A stretch of 30,127 nucleotides of DNA from Bacteroidales bacterium (GCA_023231065.1 JALNWE010000032.1:1-30127); one strand, 5' to 3'. Shown: positions 15,838 through 24,577, counted from the stretch's first letter. The notes: generated from the letters alone by a model not told the origin. Translations and numbers: made by a program.

Positions 15838-17773
15838 ATTTGTATACCCTCTGTTTTACCTCAATTTCCTCATAAACCAAAGGTTCTTTATGGAGGACGA
15901 AATTTCCTTCACTTTTGTATTCCCAGGCCGCCACGTACTTGTAATCCTGGTCATTTCGCAAACATTCCCCTTCTTCGGTCTGGTATTCTTCGCGGAAATG
16001 TCCCCCACAACTTTCCTTACGGTCCAGGGCATCCAACGCGATCAATTCGCCCATCTCCATGAAATCGGCTACCCGGTTGGCTTTTTCAAGTTCCACATTC
16101 AGTTCGTCAGGGGTCCCCGGGATTTTTACATCTTTCCAGAATTCTGCCCTCAACTTACGGATGAGCTCAATTGCCTTTTTTAATCTGGCTTCGGTACGTC
16201 CCATGCCCACGTTTTCCCACATGATTTTACCTAACTCCTTGTGGAAATGATCAACGGTTTTCGTGCCTTTGATGGCCATCAGTTTTTCAAGCCGTTGACG
16301 GACATTCTTTTCCGTCTCTGCAAATTCGGTTTTATCGGTTGATATCCGGGCGACTTTGATCTCTCCCGAAAGATAATTCTGAAGGGTATAAGGGAGGACA
16401 AAATAGCCATCGGCCAACCCCTGCATCAGGGCGGAAGCGCCCAGGCGGTTGGCGCCATGGTCGCTGAAATTGGCTTCACCGGCAACAAATAAACCAGTCA
16501 CCGTTGACATCAGCTCGTAGTCAACCCAGACCCCCCCCATGGTATAGTGTACGGCGGGGTAGATCATCATCGGGTTTTCGTACGGATTTTCATCCACTAT
16601 TTTTTCATACATCTGGAAAAGATTTCCATATCGTTCTTCGATCACGTTTTTGCCAAGTCGGCCGATCGATTCTTTAAAGTCGAGAAAGACGGCCAGCCCT
16701 GTCGGGCCTACGCCATAACCGGCATCACAACGTTCTTTGGCGGCCCGTGAGGCCACATCGCGTGGGACCAGGTTCCCGAATGCAGGATAACGGCGTTCGA
16801 GAAAATAATCGCGGTTTTCTTCCGGTATGTCATTGGCTTTCAACTTGCCCTTCCGGTTGGCTTCCGCGTCTTCCTTCTTTTTAGGGACCCAGATGCGCCC
16901 ATCATTCCGTAAACTTTCGCTCATCAGTGTTAGCTTCGACTGATAATCGCCATGAACAGGGATGCAGGTCGGATGGATCTGTGTAAAACAAGGGTTGGCG
17001 AAAAAGGCGCCTTTTTTAAAAATTTGCCAGATGGCGCTGCCATTGGATCCCATGGCATTGGTTGAAAGATAAAATACATTGCCGTAACCGCCTGAAGCGA
17101 TTACTACAGCATGGCCAAAATGACGTTCCAGCTTACCGGTGATCAGGTCGCGGGCAATGATCCCACGGGCTTTCCCGTCGATAATAACGACATCCATCAT
17201 TTCATGCCGGTTGAACATTTTAACGGTACCCAATTTGATCTGCCGGCTCAGGGCGCTGTAAGCGCCTAATAACAATTGCTGCCCGGTTTGTCCCCTGGCA
17301 AAAAATGTCCGGGAAACCTGGGCGCCGCCAAAAGAGCGGTTTTCAAGCGATCCGCCATACTCTCTGGCAAAGGGGACGCCTTGCGCCACACATTGATCAA
17401 TAATGGCATTGCTGACCTCGGCAAGTCGATAGACATTGGCCTCACGGGCACGGTAATCGCCACCTTTGATGGTATCATAAAACAACCGGTAAATACTGTC
17501 GCCATCGTTCGGATAATTCTTGGCAGCGTTGATCCCTCCCTGGGCCGCAATACTGTGGGCCCGCCGCGGACTGTCCTGATAGCAGAAAATCTTTACGTTA
17601 AAGCCCATTTCACCCAGCGATGCCGCAGCTGATGCGCCAGCTAACCCGGTACCGACCACGATAATATCCAGCTTACGCTTATTGTTCGGATTGACTAAGT
17701 TCTGATGATCTTTATAACGCGACCATTTACTGCTTAACGGGCCCGATGGGACCTTTGCATTTAATTCAGCCAT
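15836..17773 (-). CDS. sdhA: Succinate dehydrogenase/fumarate reductase flavoprotein subunit
   Basis: 645 residues from the ATG at 17773; a start 84 nt upstream would overlap sdhC and add an unrelated hydrophobic peptide. It oxidises succinate or reduces fumarate at the cytoplasmic face of the membrane. The FAD-binding motif V-V-G-T-G-L-A-G-A-S is at 39-48. The His-FAD region is R-R-A-H-S-I-A-A-Q-G-G, with His73 the expected covalent FAD site. The catalytic region includes Q-I-H-P-T, V-H-Y-T-M-G-G and the H-G-A-N-R-L-G-A-S-A-L segment. The length and the long C-terminal helical part match the Bacteroidota/B. subtilis-type enzyme. It begins 5 nt after the sdhC stop. Confidence 0.97.
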   Translation of the reverse strand: MAELNAKVPSGPLSSKWSRYKDHQNLVNPNNKRKLDIIVVGTGLAGASAAASLGEMGFNVKIFCYQDSPRRAHSIAAQGGINAAKNYPNDGDSIYRLFYDTIKGGDYRAREANVYRLAEVSNAIIDQCVAQGVPFAREYGGSLENRSFGGAQVSRTFFARGQTGQQLLLGAYSALSRQIKLGTVKMFNRHEMMDVVIIDGKARGIIARDLITGKLERHFGHAVVIASGGYGNVFYLSTNAMGSNGSAIWQIFKKGAFFANPCFTQIHPTCIPVHGDYQSKLTLMSESLRNDGRIWVPKKKEDAEANRKGKLKANDIPEENRDYFLERRYPAFGNLVPRDVASRAAKERCDAGYGVGPTGLAVFLDFKESIGRLGKNVIEERYGNLFQMYEKIVDENPYENPMMIYPAVHYTMGGVWVDYELMSTVTGLFVAGEANFSDHGANRLGASALMQGLADGYFVLPYTLQNYLSGEIKVARISTDKTEFAETEKNVRQRLEKLMAIKGTKTVDHFHKELGKIMWENVGMGRTEARLKKAIELIRKLRAEFWKDVKIPGTPDELNVELEKANRVADFMEMGELIALDALDRKESCGGHFREEYQTEEGECLRNDQDYKYVAAWEYKSEGNFVLHKEPLVYEEIEVKQRVYK

Positions 17774-17778
17774 GATGC

Positions 17779-18450
17779 TTAGCGAATAAGTAAAAAGTAT
17801 AATGGAATAAAAATAAAACCAAGAGGAATAAGAATGGCATAGATGGTCCCGAACCACCGTATAAAACCGTTATACTGTGGATGATTTACTCCCAGGGTTT
17901 GCCAGGCCGATTGGAAAGCATGATTCAGATGGAATCCCAGGATTATGATCAGGATAATATACAGCAGGGAATACGCGGGTTGTACAAAAAGTTCCTGTGC
18001 GATCAGATAGAAATCAGGTTCCCCTTCAGCCGTGATGTTCGGATTGCTTACCCATCCTAACCTGATGAAATAAAAATTCATAAAATGAATAAGGAGGAAT
18101 ATTAGAATGATAATTCCGGTATAGATCATATACTTTGACAGGAAAGGGGTATAGGTTTTATTGGTAACCTTATACCTTACCGGACGGGACATCCAGTTCT
18201 GTATCTGGAGGATGGTCCCGATAAGAATGTGCAAAATGAACCCCCCGAAAAGGATAACCTCAAACACCTTCACGATATAGTTTGTCCCCATGAAATGGGC
18301 CGCGGCATTGAACCAGGCGCCTCCGTCGCTGCGTAACAAACATAGATTGATACCCAGGTGGACCACCAGGAAGATCATCAGAAAAATACCCAGAAGCGAC
18401 ATCCAGATTTTTTTTGTGATGGAAGAAAATCGTAAAAAAGAAGAATTCAT
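17779..18450 (-). CDS. sdhC: Succinate dehydrogenase cytochrome b subunit
   Basis: 223 residues with five hydrophobic membrane segments (about 16-36, 61-81, 108-128, 155-178 and 199-221). His residues inside or next to helices (for example V-V-H-L-G, I-L-H-I-L-I-G, L-I-H-F and G-F-H-L-N-H-A) are candidate haem b ligands, as in the single-subunit di-haem SdhC of the B. subtilis type. It anchors SdhAB and exchanges electrons with quinone. It is the first gene of sdhCAB and has no separate SdhD, which is normal for this type. It is divergent from the Xaa-Pro aminopeptidase gene across 105 AT-rich nt that must hold both promoters. Confidence 0.94.
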   Translation of the reverse strand: MNSSFLRFSSITKKIWMSLLGIFLMIFLVVHLGINLCLLRSDGGAWFNAAAHFMGTNYIVKVFEVILFGGFILHILIGTILQIQNWMSRPVRYKVTNKTYTPFLSKYMIYTGIIILIFLLIHFMNFYFIRLGWVSNPNITAEGEPDFYLIAQELFVQPAYSLLYIILIIILGFHLNHAFQSAWQTLGVNHPQYNGFIRWFGTIYAILIPLGFIFIPLYFLLIR

Positions 18451-18555
18451 AACAACCTTTTAATATATTTGTTCATTGTTTCAAAATTAGAAGGAAATAT
18501 CCTCATGATAAAATAAATTATACAAAATTTTCACAATTCAAATCCAATCTAAATT

Positions 18556-19941
18556 ATGTTCTCTTCAGATGTTTATATCGAACGCCGGAAAAAACTACGG
18601 CCCGGACTGCCCGGAGGAATTGTTTTATTTATAGGGAACCAGGAAGTTCCATTTAATTACCCGGCAAATACTTATGCCTTTCGTCAGGATAGCAATTTTT
18701 CTTACTTTTTTGGTTTGGACCATCCCGACCTGGTTGGTTTGATCGATCTGGACCATGATCAGGAATGGATATTCGGAAATGATATCGACATTGATGACAT
18801 CATCTGGATGGGGAAACAACCCACGATAAAAGACCAGGCAGCCCTTGTTGGGATTGTTCATTCGGCGCCCCTGAAAGAGCTGAAAGAAGTGATCCGCACA
18901 GCATGTAACCAGGGGCGGCCCATTCATTTTGCGCCACCTTACCGGGGCGAAACGATCCTTTGGCTTTCGGACCTTTTGGGGATTCACCATCTGGAAGTTG
19001 GCAAGCGCGTTTCGGAACCCCTCGTTAAAAATATCATCCGGTTGCGCATGAAAAAGGAAGCGCGGGAAATTTCCGAAATTGAAAAGATGGTCGATGTGGC
19101 TTACCAGATGCATACCACTGCCATGAAAATGGCCAAACCTGGCATTGTTGAACAGGAAATATCAGGGATTATCGAAGGAATTGCCATTGCCTTTGGAGGC
19201 GCCGTATCCTTCCCGGTCATCCTTTCCATCAATGGCCAGACGTTGCACAATCATAATCATGGAAATACCTTGAAAGAAGGGCGTATGCTCGTCACGGATG
19301 CAGGTTGCGAGAATAACTTCCATTATTCCAGCGATATAACCAGAACGGTACCCGTGGGGGGAGTGTTTAATGCCCGTCAAAAAGGGATCTATGAAGTGGT
19401 GCTGGCAGCAAATCTCAAGGGTATTGAAGCCATGAAACCCGGAGTTCCTTTCCGGGATGTCCATTTGCTTGCAGCTACGGAAATTGCCAGAGGATTAACT
19501 GCTCTTGGCATCATGAAAGGAAACCCGGAAGAAGCCGCTGCTAAAGGCGCCCATACCCTCTTTTTCCCTCATGGCCTTGGCCATCCCTTAGGACTTGATG
19601 TTCATGACCTTGAAGGAATGGACGAAAACCTGGTTGGATACGACAATGAAACTATCCGCAGCAAAGAATTCGGATTTTCATCCTTGCGCTTTGGAAGAAA
19701 ATTACAGGAAGGATTTGTGATGACCATCGAACCCGGCATCTATTTTATTCCTGAACTGATCAATATCTGGAAAAGGGAAAATAAATTTGCCGAATTCATC
19801 AATTATCCTGTTGTTGAAGCTTACAGGGATTTTGGTGGTATCCGGATCGAGGATGATGTCCTGGTAACGGCAGATAACCACCGGGTCCTGGGAAGACCCA
19901 TCCCGAAAACCATCCAGGAAATCGAAGAAATAATGAAATAA
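18556..19941 (+). CDS. pepP: Xaa-Pro aminopeptidase, M24B family
   Basis: 461 residues. It removes an N-terminal residue preceding proline, in the cytoplasm. An N-terminal creatinase-like domain (about 1-165) precedes the pita-bread catalytic domain. The five metal ligands are visible: Asp248 (T-D-A-G), Asp260 (S-S-D-I-T-R-T), His343 (G-L-G-H-P-L-G), Glu392 (T-I-E-P-G-I-Y) and Glu432 (R-I-E-D-D). The helper His339 and the G-L-D-V-H-D motif are also present. No signal peptide is seen. It is followed after 21 nt by an alpha/beta hydrolase on the same strand. Confidence 0.95.
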   Translation: MFSSDVYIERRKKLRPGLPGGIVLFIGNQEVPFNYPANTYAFRQDSNFSYFFGLDHPDLVGLIDLDHDQEWIFGNDIDIDDIIWMGKQPTIKDQAALVGIVHSAPLKELKEVIRTACNQGRPIHFAPPYRGETILWLSDLLGIHHLEVGKRVSEPLVKNIIRLRMKKEAREISEIEKMVDVAYQMHTTAMKMAKPGIVEQEISGIIEGIAIAFGGAVSFPVILSINGQTLHNHNHGNTLKEGRMLVTDAGCENNFHYSSDITRTVPVGGVFNARQKGIYEVVLAANLKGIEAMKPGVPFRDVHLLAATEIARGLTALGIMKGNPEEAAAKGAHTLFFPHGLGHPLGLDVHDLEGMDENLVGYDNETIRSKEFGFSSLRFGRKLQEGFVMTIEPGIYFIPELINIWKRENKFAEFINYPVVEAYRDFGGIRIEDDVLVTADNHRVLGRPIPKTIQEIEEIMK

Positions 19942-19962
19942 AATCACCAATAGTAAAATCCT

Positions 19963-20757
19963 ATGTCTGTTATTAAATTTCAAAAGAAAGCAATTTTCTT
20001 TACCGATTCAGGTAAGGGGAAGGCAATAGTTCTGATTCACGGGTTCACTGAATCATCCAGGATATGGAAACCTTTTACCGCGGAACTTTCAAAAAAATTC
20101 CGGGTTATCTGTATTGATCTTCCTGGCCATGGAAAGAGTGATTGTGTTGCTGGTGTTCATAGCATGGACCTTGTTGCGGAGGTGGTTTATACCCTTCTTA
20201 AAAAATTAAAGATCGGAAAATGTCTGATGACGGGCCATTCGATGGGGGGGTATGTGACCCTGGCTTTTGCCGCCAAGCATCCCGAGATGCTCCGCGGGTT
20301 TTGCCTCTTTCATTCTCATTGTTTTCCTGACACCCCCGCCGAGCAGGAAAACCGTAACAGGACTATCGGTATCGTGGACCAGGATAAGTTCGGATTTGTA
20401 GCCCAGTTTATTCCGGGCCTTTTTCCGGTGGGAGTTCATAAAAAATTCTCTAAATCTATTGAGAAACTTATCCACCAATCGGCAAAAATGTCCAAGGATG
20501 GTATCATTGCTGCACTCGAAGGCATGAAAACCAGGCCCGACCAGACGGAATTATTGAAATCAACAAAGCTTCCGGTTTTATTTATCCTCGGGCTTAAGGA
20601 TCCGAAAGCGCCACTCGCGCGGTTGTGGGAAATGATCTCTTTGCCGGAAATAAGTCAGGTATTGACGCTTCGCGATGTTGGCCACATGGGTTATATAGAG
20701 GCGCCAGAGGTAACCCTTTCGGCCCTTTCGGAATTTGCCAGAAAGACCATGGATTAA
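19963..20757 (+). CDS. Alpha/beta hydrolase
   Basis: 264 residues. The fold is clear: oxyanion region L-I-H-G-F-T-E-S, then D-L-P-G-H-G-K-S, and the nucleophile elbow G-H-S-M-G-G with Ser93. Asp213 (G-L-K-D-P) and His241 (V-G-H-M-G-Y) complete the triad. The family includes esterases, peptidases and many other hydrolases, and the substrate cannot be told from these motifs. There is no signal peptide, so it is probably cytoplasmic. It lies 21 nt after pepP and is probably co-transcribed; it converges on nadD with a 12-nt gap. Confidence 0.9.
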   Translation: MSVIKFQKKAIFFTDSGKGKAIVLIHGFTESSRIWKPFTAELSKKFRVICIDLPGHGKSDCVAGVHSMDLVAEVVYTLLKKLKIGKCLMTGHSMGGYVTLAFAAKHPEMLRGFCLFHSHCFPDTPAEQENRNRTIGIVDQDKFGFVAQFIPGLFPVGVHKKFSKSIEKLIHQSAKMSKDGIIAALEGMKTRPDQTELLKSTKLPVLFILGLKDPKAPLARLWEMISLPEISQVLTLRDVGHMGYIEAPEVTLSALSEFARKTMD

Positions 20758-20769
20758 GTACTCACTATC

Positions 20770-21357
20770 TCACTTTTCATAAAAGTGCATCTCCCTGATG
20801 TACTTCCATACTTTTTCGGGAAGGAAATATTGCAGGTTCTTTCCCTCCCGGATTCCGTTCCGGATAAAGGAAGAGGAAAGCGTTATCAAAGGGGCATCGA
20901 CCAACTTAAAGGCCGGATTATTGCTCAACTCGTTGGTTGCTGAACCTGACCGGGGATAAATATAAAATTGGTATTGTTTCAGCAATTCTTCCCAATTTTT
21001 CCACTTGTGGAATGTTGGTAAAATATCGGCACCTGCTAACAAAATAAATTCTTTCCCTGGATATTTTTCACTCAGGTAGGTGAGGGTATCAATGGTATAA
21101 GAAGGTTTTGGCATTTTAAACTCGATATTCGATGACCGGAACCTGGGGTCATCTTCAATGGCGAGATTGACCATAGTCAGCCGGTGATGATCAGCCAATA
21201 AACCTGTTTTTTCCTTCAGGGGATTTTGTGGCGAAACAACAAACCACACCTGATCAATATCCGTAAATTCAGCCATGTAAGAGGCAATCATCAGGTGGCC
21301 AATATGGACCGGATTAAATGATCCGAAAAAAAGACCGGTTTTAACACCGCTTTTCAT
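20770..21357 (-). CDS. nadD: Nicotinate-nucleotide adenylyltransferase
   Basis: 195 residues, a normal length. It adenylates nicotinate mononucleotide to deamido-NAD. The nucleotidyltransferase motif G-S-F-N-P-V-H-I-G-H is at 12-21, and the C-terminal S-S-S-F-I-R at 161-166 corresponds to the family's (S/T)SSxIR motif. L-A-G-A-D-I-L and W-K-N-W, which line the nicotinate site in the family, are also present. Its ATG overlaps the gmk stop as ATGA, so translation is probably coupled. The stop codon lies at the edge of a perfect 7-bp inverted repeat. Confidence 0.95.
   Translation of the reverse strand: MKSGVKTGLFFGSFNPVHIGHLMIASYMAEFTDIDQVWFVVSPQNPLKEKTGLLADHHRLTMVNLAIEDDPRFRSSNIEFKMPKPSYTIDTLTYLSEKYPGKEFILLAGADILPTFHKWKNWEELLKQYQFYIYPRSGSATNELSNNPAFKLVDAPLITLSSSFIRNGIREGKNLQYFLPEKVWKYIREMHFYEK
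20771..20787. terminator. Possible weak bidirectional terminator hairpin
   Basis: CACTTTT and AAAAGTG form a perfect 7-bp inverted repeat around a 3-nt loop, between the convergent alpha/beta hydrolase and nadD genes and overlapping the nadD stop. No long T-run follows on either strand, so termination is uncertain. Confidence 0.3.
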
Positions 21358-21920
21358 TGGAGAAAGGATTGAACAAGGTTACAAATTTCCTGTTTTGCTT
21401 TTTCCAATTCGTTGTTGACGATGACCGTGTCAAATTTCGGGGCAAAAGAAAGCTCCTTTTCGGCCCTACCGATACGTTTCGCGAGATCTTCCGGTGACTC
21501 AGTCCCCCGGTTTTCCAGACGTTCTTTTAATGTCCCCATTGATGGCGGTTGGACAAAGATGGCAAGTCCGCTTTTACGGAAGTATTTTTTCAGGTTCAAA
21601 CCACCCTTCACATCCACATCAAAAACCGGGATTTTATCCAAGGACCAAATCCGGCGAATTTCCGATTTTAAGGTTCCGTAAAAACATCCCTGATAAACCT
21701 CTTCCCATTCAATAAAATCACAGGATTCAATATGTTCCTGGAATTGGGCAACAGAGATGAAATAGTAATCCACCCCATCGGTCTCTTCCGCCCGTTTAGG
21801 ACGCGTACAAGCCGAAACCGAAAACTCAAGTTGCGGAAAAACCCCCATCAGATGATGGACCAAGGTGCTTTTTCCAGCTCCCGATGGAGCCGATACAATG
21901 ATTGCTTTTTCCTGTATCAT
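21354..21920 (-). CDS. gmk: Guanylate kinase
   Basis: 188 residues. It phosphorylates GMP to GDP with ATP. The P-loop A-P-S-G-A-G-K-S-T is at 11-19. The GMP-binding region follows with S-A-C-T-R-P-K-R, then G-V-D-Y-Y-F-I and E-W-E-E-V-Y-Q-G-C-F-Y-G-T. D-V-D-V-K-G-G, the lid residues R-L-E-N-R-G-T-E and the C-terminal V-N-N-E-L-E complete the family pattern. Both ends overlap neighbours by 4 nt (yicC upstream, nadD downstream). Confidence 0.97.
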   Translation of the reverse strand: MIQEKAIIVSAPSGAGKSTLVHHLMGVFPQLEFSVSACTRPKRAEETDGVDYYFISVAQFQEHIESCDFIEWEEVYQGCFYGTLKSEIRRIWSLDKIPVFDVDVKGGLNLKKYFRKSGLAIFVQPPSMGTLKERLENRGTESPEDLAKRIGRAEKELSFAPKFDTVIVNNELEKAKQEICNLVQSFLQ

Positions 21921-22795
21921 AAAATGTTCCCCAACTGTTCCTTGATCTTTTCCAGTTCATCTTTCATTTGGACAACGATCTTCTGGATATCGGCATGGGA
22001 TGCCTTTGATCCGATGGTATTGATCTCCCGTCCCATCTCCTGTGTGACAAAACCCAGTTTTTTCCCTTGGGAAACAGGTTCACTCAGGGTTTCTAGAAAA
22101 TATTGACAATGTTTTAAAAGCCGAACCTTTTCTTCTGTAATATCAAGTTTTTCAAGATAATAGATAAGTTCCTGTTCAAACCGGTTCTGATCAGGGGCAG
22201 ACCCGTTAAAATCACCTGAAATGGTTGCAAAATCCCTTATTAAATGCTTCCGGATCTCTTCTGTCCTGCTTTTTTCAAATGGCTCAACAGCATCCAGCAA
22301 CTGGAGGATGGCATGGACATGTTTCAGCATGTCCTCCTCCAGCGCTTTGCCTTCCCCGATACGGTATTCATCAACCTGGACCAACGCGGTCCTGATGGCT
22401 TCCCGAATTACTTCCCATTCCTTTTCATCGATCTCTTCACGGCTCGATTGCAACACATCCGGCATCTTAATCACCAGGGGAAGTATGGGGGTATCATCGC
22501 GCATCTTTTTTCTCAATATTTTCAGATCGGTATAATATTTCATGGCCAGATCATGATTCAATGAATGACTGAGCATTTCACCGGTCATTTCCTGGTTAAC
22601 GAAAAAATCGACTTTTCCCCTGTCCAGCTGCTGTGTTATTAAATTCCTGACTTCCAGCTCTTTTTCCCTGAAATATCCGGGGATCTTAAGGCTTAGGTCA
22701 AGTTGCTTGCTGTTTAAAGTTTTGATCTCGATTGTTAGTTTACGGCCGGTAATTTCTGCCATAGATTTTCCGTAACCGGTCATTGATTTGATCAT
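21917..22795 (-). CDS. yicC: YicC-family endoribonuclease
   Basis: 292 residues, the usual length. The N-terminus M-I-K-S-M-T-G-Y-G-K-S and the C-terminal G-R-E-I-N-T-I-G-S-K-A-S followed by a basic-acidic helix (V-V-Q-M-K-D-E-L-E-K-I) are hallmarks of the YicC/DUF1732 family. E. coli YicC has been described as an endoribonuclease affecting small RNA turnover. It is the first gene of yicC-gmk-nadD, and the ATGA overlaps at both junctions suggest one coupled transcript. Pairing of yicC with gmk is widespread in bacteria and supports the call. The promoter must lie in the 91-nt divergent gap to the PLD-like gene. Confidence 0.94.
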   Translation of the reverse strand: MIKSMTGYGKSMAEITGRKLTIEIKTLNSKQLDLSLKIPGYFREKELEVRNLITQQLDRGKVDFFVNQEMTGEMLSHSLNHDLAMKYYTDLKILRKKMRDDTPILPLVIKMPDVLQSSREEIDEKEWEVIREAIRTALVQVDEYRIGEGKALEEDMLKHVHAILQLLDAVEPFEKSRTEEIRKHLIRDFATISGDFNGSAPDQNRFEQELIYYLEKLDITEEKVRLLKHCQYFLETLSEPVSQGKKLGFVTQEMGREINTIGSKASHADIQKIVVQMKDELEKIKEQLGNIL

Positions 22796-22874
22796 GGTTA
22801 ATTATTTTATAGCAAACATACACAAAATTTCACCACTTCATCGTTTGACCTGAATAGGAATTCAATCCTTTTAC

Positions 22875-22882
22875 TACTTTTG
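22875..22882 (+). promoter_or_regulatory. Candidate -7 box, very close to the start codon
   Basis: TACTTTTG matches TAnnTTTG and ends 4 nt before the ATG at 22887, so transcription would begin at or near the start codon. No well-spaced TTG (-33) was found; the nearest is 27 nt upstream. Confidence 0.3.
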
Positions 22883-22886
22883 AGCT

Positions 22887-23951
22887 ATGGAATTCCGCAT
22901 CATCGACGACACGCTTCAGTATTATAACCTGATGCTTAACGACATCGCCCAGGCGCGTTCCTATATTTTTCTTGAAACGTATAAATTTTCCAACGACCAC
23001 ATGGGGGTCAGGTTCAGGGATGCATTGACCCGCAAGGGCCGCGAAGGTGTTGGGGTCAAGATATTAATTGACTCCTGGGGAAAAGGCCCTATCTCCGAAA
23101 CTTTTTTTGAGGAGCTTATTGCACTGGGTGGCGAGGTTAAATTTTTTGAAAAAATCAAAATCAATACCGATCTTTTTACCCGTGGGCACCGTCGCGATCA
23201 CCGGAAAATAGTGGTGATCGATGACCATATCAGCTATATAGGCTCGGCCAATATAACGGGTTACAATCTCAACTGGCGGGAACTGTGCCTGCGGATGGAA
23301 GGAGCGCTTGCGTTATCTTTTAAAAAAGTCTTCCTTGAAAATTTTAATGCTTTTAACCCGTATATCATTAGCAACAAGGTAACCTTCACCCGCAGGATCA
23401 GAAACGGTGATTTCGAGATCATCCGCGATGTGCCTTCCATCCAGTTTCAACGTTTGAAGAAGAGATATACCGAATTAATCAGAAAAGCAACCCGGTCAGT
23501 TGTTATAGAAACACCTTATTTCCTTCCAGGCTATGTGCTCCGGAAGGCCATGATGGATGCAAGCAACCGGGGTATCAACGTGACCGTGATCATGCCCAAA
23601 CACTCGGATGTAAGGATGATTGATATCCTCCGTCATAAATATTTAGGGATACTCCACAATGCAGGAGTAAAACTGCTTTTTTATCTGCCATATAACCTGC
23701 ACGCCAAATTGCTGATGATTGATGATGCTGTGTTCTCGATATCCTCAGCCAATTTTGATTATCGTAGTTTCCGTTACCAGTATGAAATAGCGCTGATCGG
23801 TTCCGAACAGGAGATCGTAAGGCAGTTGCAGGAACATATTTCGGAAACCATCCGCAATTCCCAACCTTTTGATCATGAAGAATGGGCCCGCCGTCCTATG
23901 ATCGAAAAGATCTTTGAATGGATCTTACTCCCCTTCCGCCATTTTTTCTGA
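22887..23951 (+). CDS. Phospholipase D-like / cardiolipin synthase-like protein
   Basis: 354 residues with two HKD motifs: His105-Lys107-Asp112 in D-H-R-K-I-V-V-I-D, and His272-Lys274-Asp279 in L-H-A-K-L-L-M-I-D. Each is followed by the usual G-S-A-N or S-S-A-N-F segment. The layout matches the soluble ClsB-like type of cardiolipin synthase, since the N-terminal membrane helices of ClsA are absent. It probably makes cardiolipin from phosphatidylglycerol or exchanges phosphatidyl groups at the membrane, but other PLD-family reactions are possible. The basic-aromatic C-terminus (F-E-W-I-L-L-P-F-R-H-F-F) could touch the membrane. It stands alone between divergent yicC and convergent hsp20. Confidence 0.88.
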   Translation: MEFRIIDDTLQYYNLMLNDIAQARSYIFLETYKFSNDHMGVRFRDALTRKGREGVGVKILIDSWGKGPISETFFEELIALGGEVKFFEKIKINTDLFTRGHRRDHRKIVVIDDHISYIGSANITGYNLNWRELCLRMEGALALSFKKVFLENFNAFNPYIISNKVTFTRRIRNGDFEIIRDVPSIQFQRLKKRYTELIRKATRSVVIETPYFLPGYVLRKAMMDASNRGINVTVIMPKHSDVRMIDILRHKYLGILHNAGVKLLFYLPYNLHAKLLMIDDAVFSISSANFDYRSFRYQYEIALIGSEQEIVRQLQEHISETIRNSQPFDHEEWARRPMIEKIFEWILLPFRHFF

Positions 23952-23981
23952 AAAAAAAGCCCTGCCATCACGGCAAGGCTT
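23951..23981 (-). terminator. Rho-independent terminator of the hsp20 gene
   Basis: Read on the minus strand, a 10-bp stem (AAGCCTTGCC against GGCAGGGCTT, one G-U pair) with a 5-nt loop runs into a T-tract (eight T, two of them in the stem). It begins 25 nt after the hsp20 stop. On the plus strand the same stem has a C-A mismatch and no T-run, so it works mainly for hsp20. Confidence 0.8.
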
Positions 23982-24006
23982 AAATGCATTCAAGTTCAAA
24001 CAAATT

Positions 24007-24432
24007 TTACGAAATCTTGATCTCTTTACGGGCATCAAGTTTTGCTTCTTCTTTTTTCGGAAGGGTTATCTTCAGAATGCCATTTTCATAATCAGCTTTG
24101 ATTTTTTCAAGATCAATGATCTTTGGTAATGTGAACGAACGGCTGAAAGACCCATAGTAAAACTCCTTCCGGGAATAATTTTTTCCTTCTTCCCGCTTTT
24201 CATCTTCCATTTCTGATGAAATGGTCAAAATGTTGTTGTCCAGATTAATCCTGAAATCATCTTTCTTCATTCCCGGGGCTGCGATGTCCAGTTCAAATGA
24301 ATCCGTATTTTCCAGGATGTTTGCTGCCGGATCACTAAAACGTTTTCCGAAAAAATCTCCAAGATCATTATCAAAGAGATTGTTTACCATATCACTTAAT
24401 GGATTTCTGTGTTGCCATTTTACGAGTGTCAT
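24007..24432 (-). CDS. Small heat shock protein, Hsp20/alpha-crystallin family
   Basis: 141 residues. It holds unfolding proteins without ATP, as an oligomer in the cytoplasm. The N-terminal W-Q-H-R-N-P and L-F-D-N-D-L segment precedes an alpha-crystallin domain from about residue 40: F-E-L-D-I-A-A-P-G-M-K-K-D-D-F, then L-T-I-S-S-E, Y-G-S-F-S-R-S-F-T-L-P and the closing N-G-I-L-K-I-T-L-P-K. The ATG has an AAAGGAG ribosome site 8 nt upstream, stronger than most in this window, fitting high expression under stress. Upstream lie an inverted repeat and two spaced dyads that may control it. Confidence 0.95.
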   Translation of the reverse strand: MTLVKWQHRNPLSDMVNNLFDNDLGDFFGKRFSDPAANILENTDSFELDIAAPGMKKDDFRINLDNNILTISSEMEDEKREEGKNYSRKEFYYGSFSRSFTLPKIIDLEKIKADYENGILKITLPKKEEAKLDARKEIKIS

Positions 24433-24440
24433 AACTTATA

Positions 24441-24447
24441 CTCCTTT
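24441..24447 (-). promoter_or_regulatory. Strong Shine-Dalgarno site for hsp20
   Basis: AAAGGAG on the minus strand, with 8 nt between it and the ATG at 24432. Most genes in this window lack such a clear site. Confidence 0.7.
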
Positions 24448-24478
24448 CTTATTTGTTAAACTTTTTGTTTTCTGACCC

Positions 24479-24499
24479 GGTATGGTCAAAAGCCATACC
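24479..24499. promoter_or_regulatory. 7-7-7 inverted repeat upstream of hsp20
   Basis: GGTATGG, a 7-nt spacer, and CCATACC form a perfect inverted repeat 47 nt upstream of the hsp20 start and 97 nt after the glutamine synthetase stop. No T-run follows on the minus strand, so an operator or RNA structure is as likely as a terminator. Confidence 0.45.
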
Positions 24500-24532
24500 A
24501 GTCAATAAAATAAAGAAGAAATAAAAGAAGTC

Positions 24533-24577
24533 AGACAAAATGACAATCATCAATAAAATTACGCTGACAAAATGGCA
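24533..24577. promoter_or_regulatory. Two spaced dyad motifs upstream of hsp20
   Basis: Two copies of a pentamer-AAA-TGRCA dyad, at 24533-24545 (AGACA-AAA-TGACA) and 24565-24577 (TGACA-AAA-TGGCA). They are exactly 32 bp apart, about three helical turns, and each is an imperfect inverted repeat. They lie 101-145 nt upstream of the hsp20 ATG. Confidence 0.4.

Noticed and set aside
24479..24499. Glutamine synthetase terminator at the 7-7-7 inverted repeat
   Set aside because: It lies 97 nt after the stop and lacks a T-run on the minus strand; a regulatory role for hsp20 is at least as likely.
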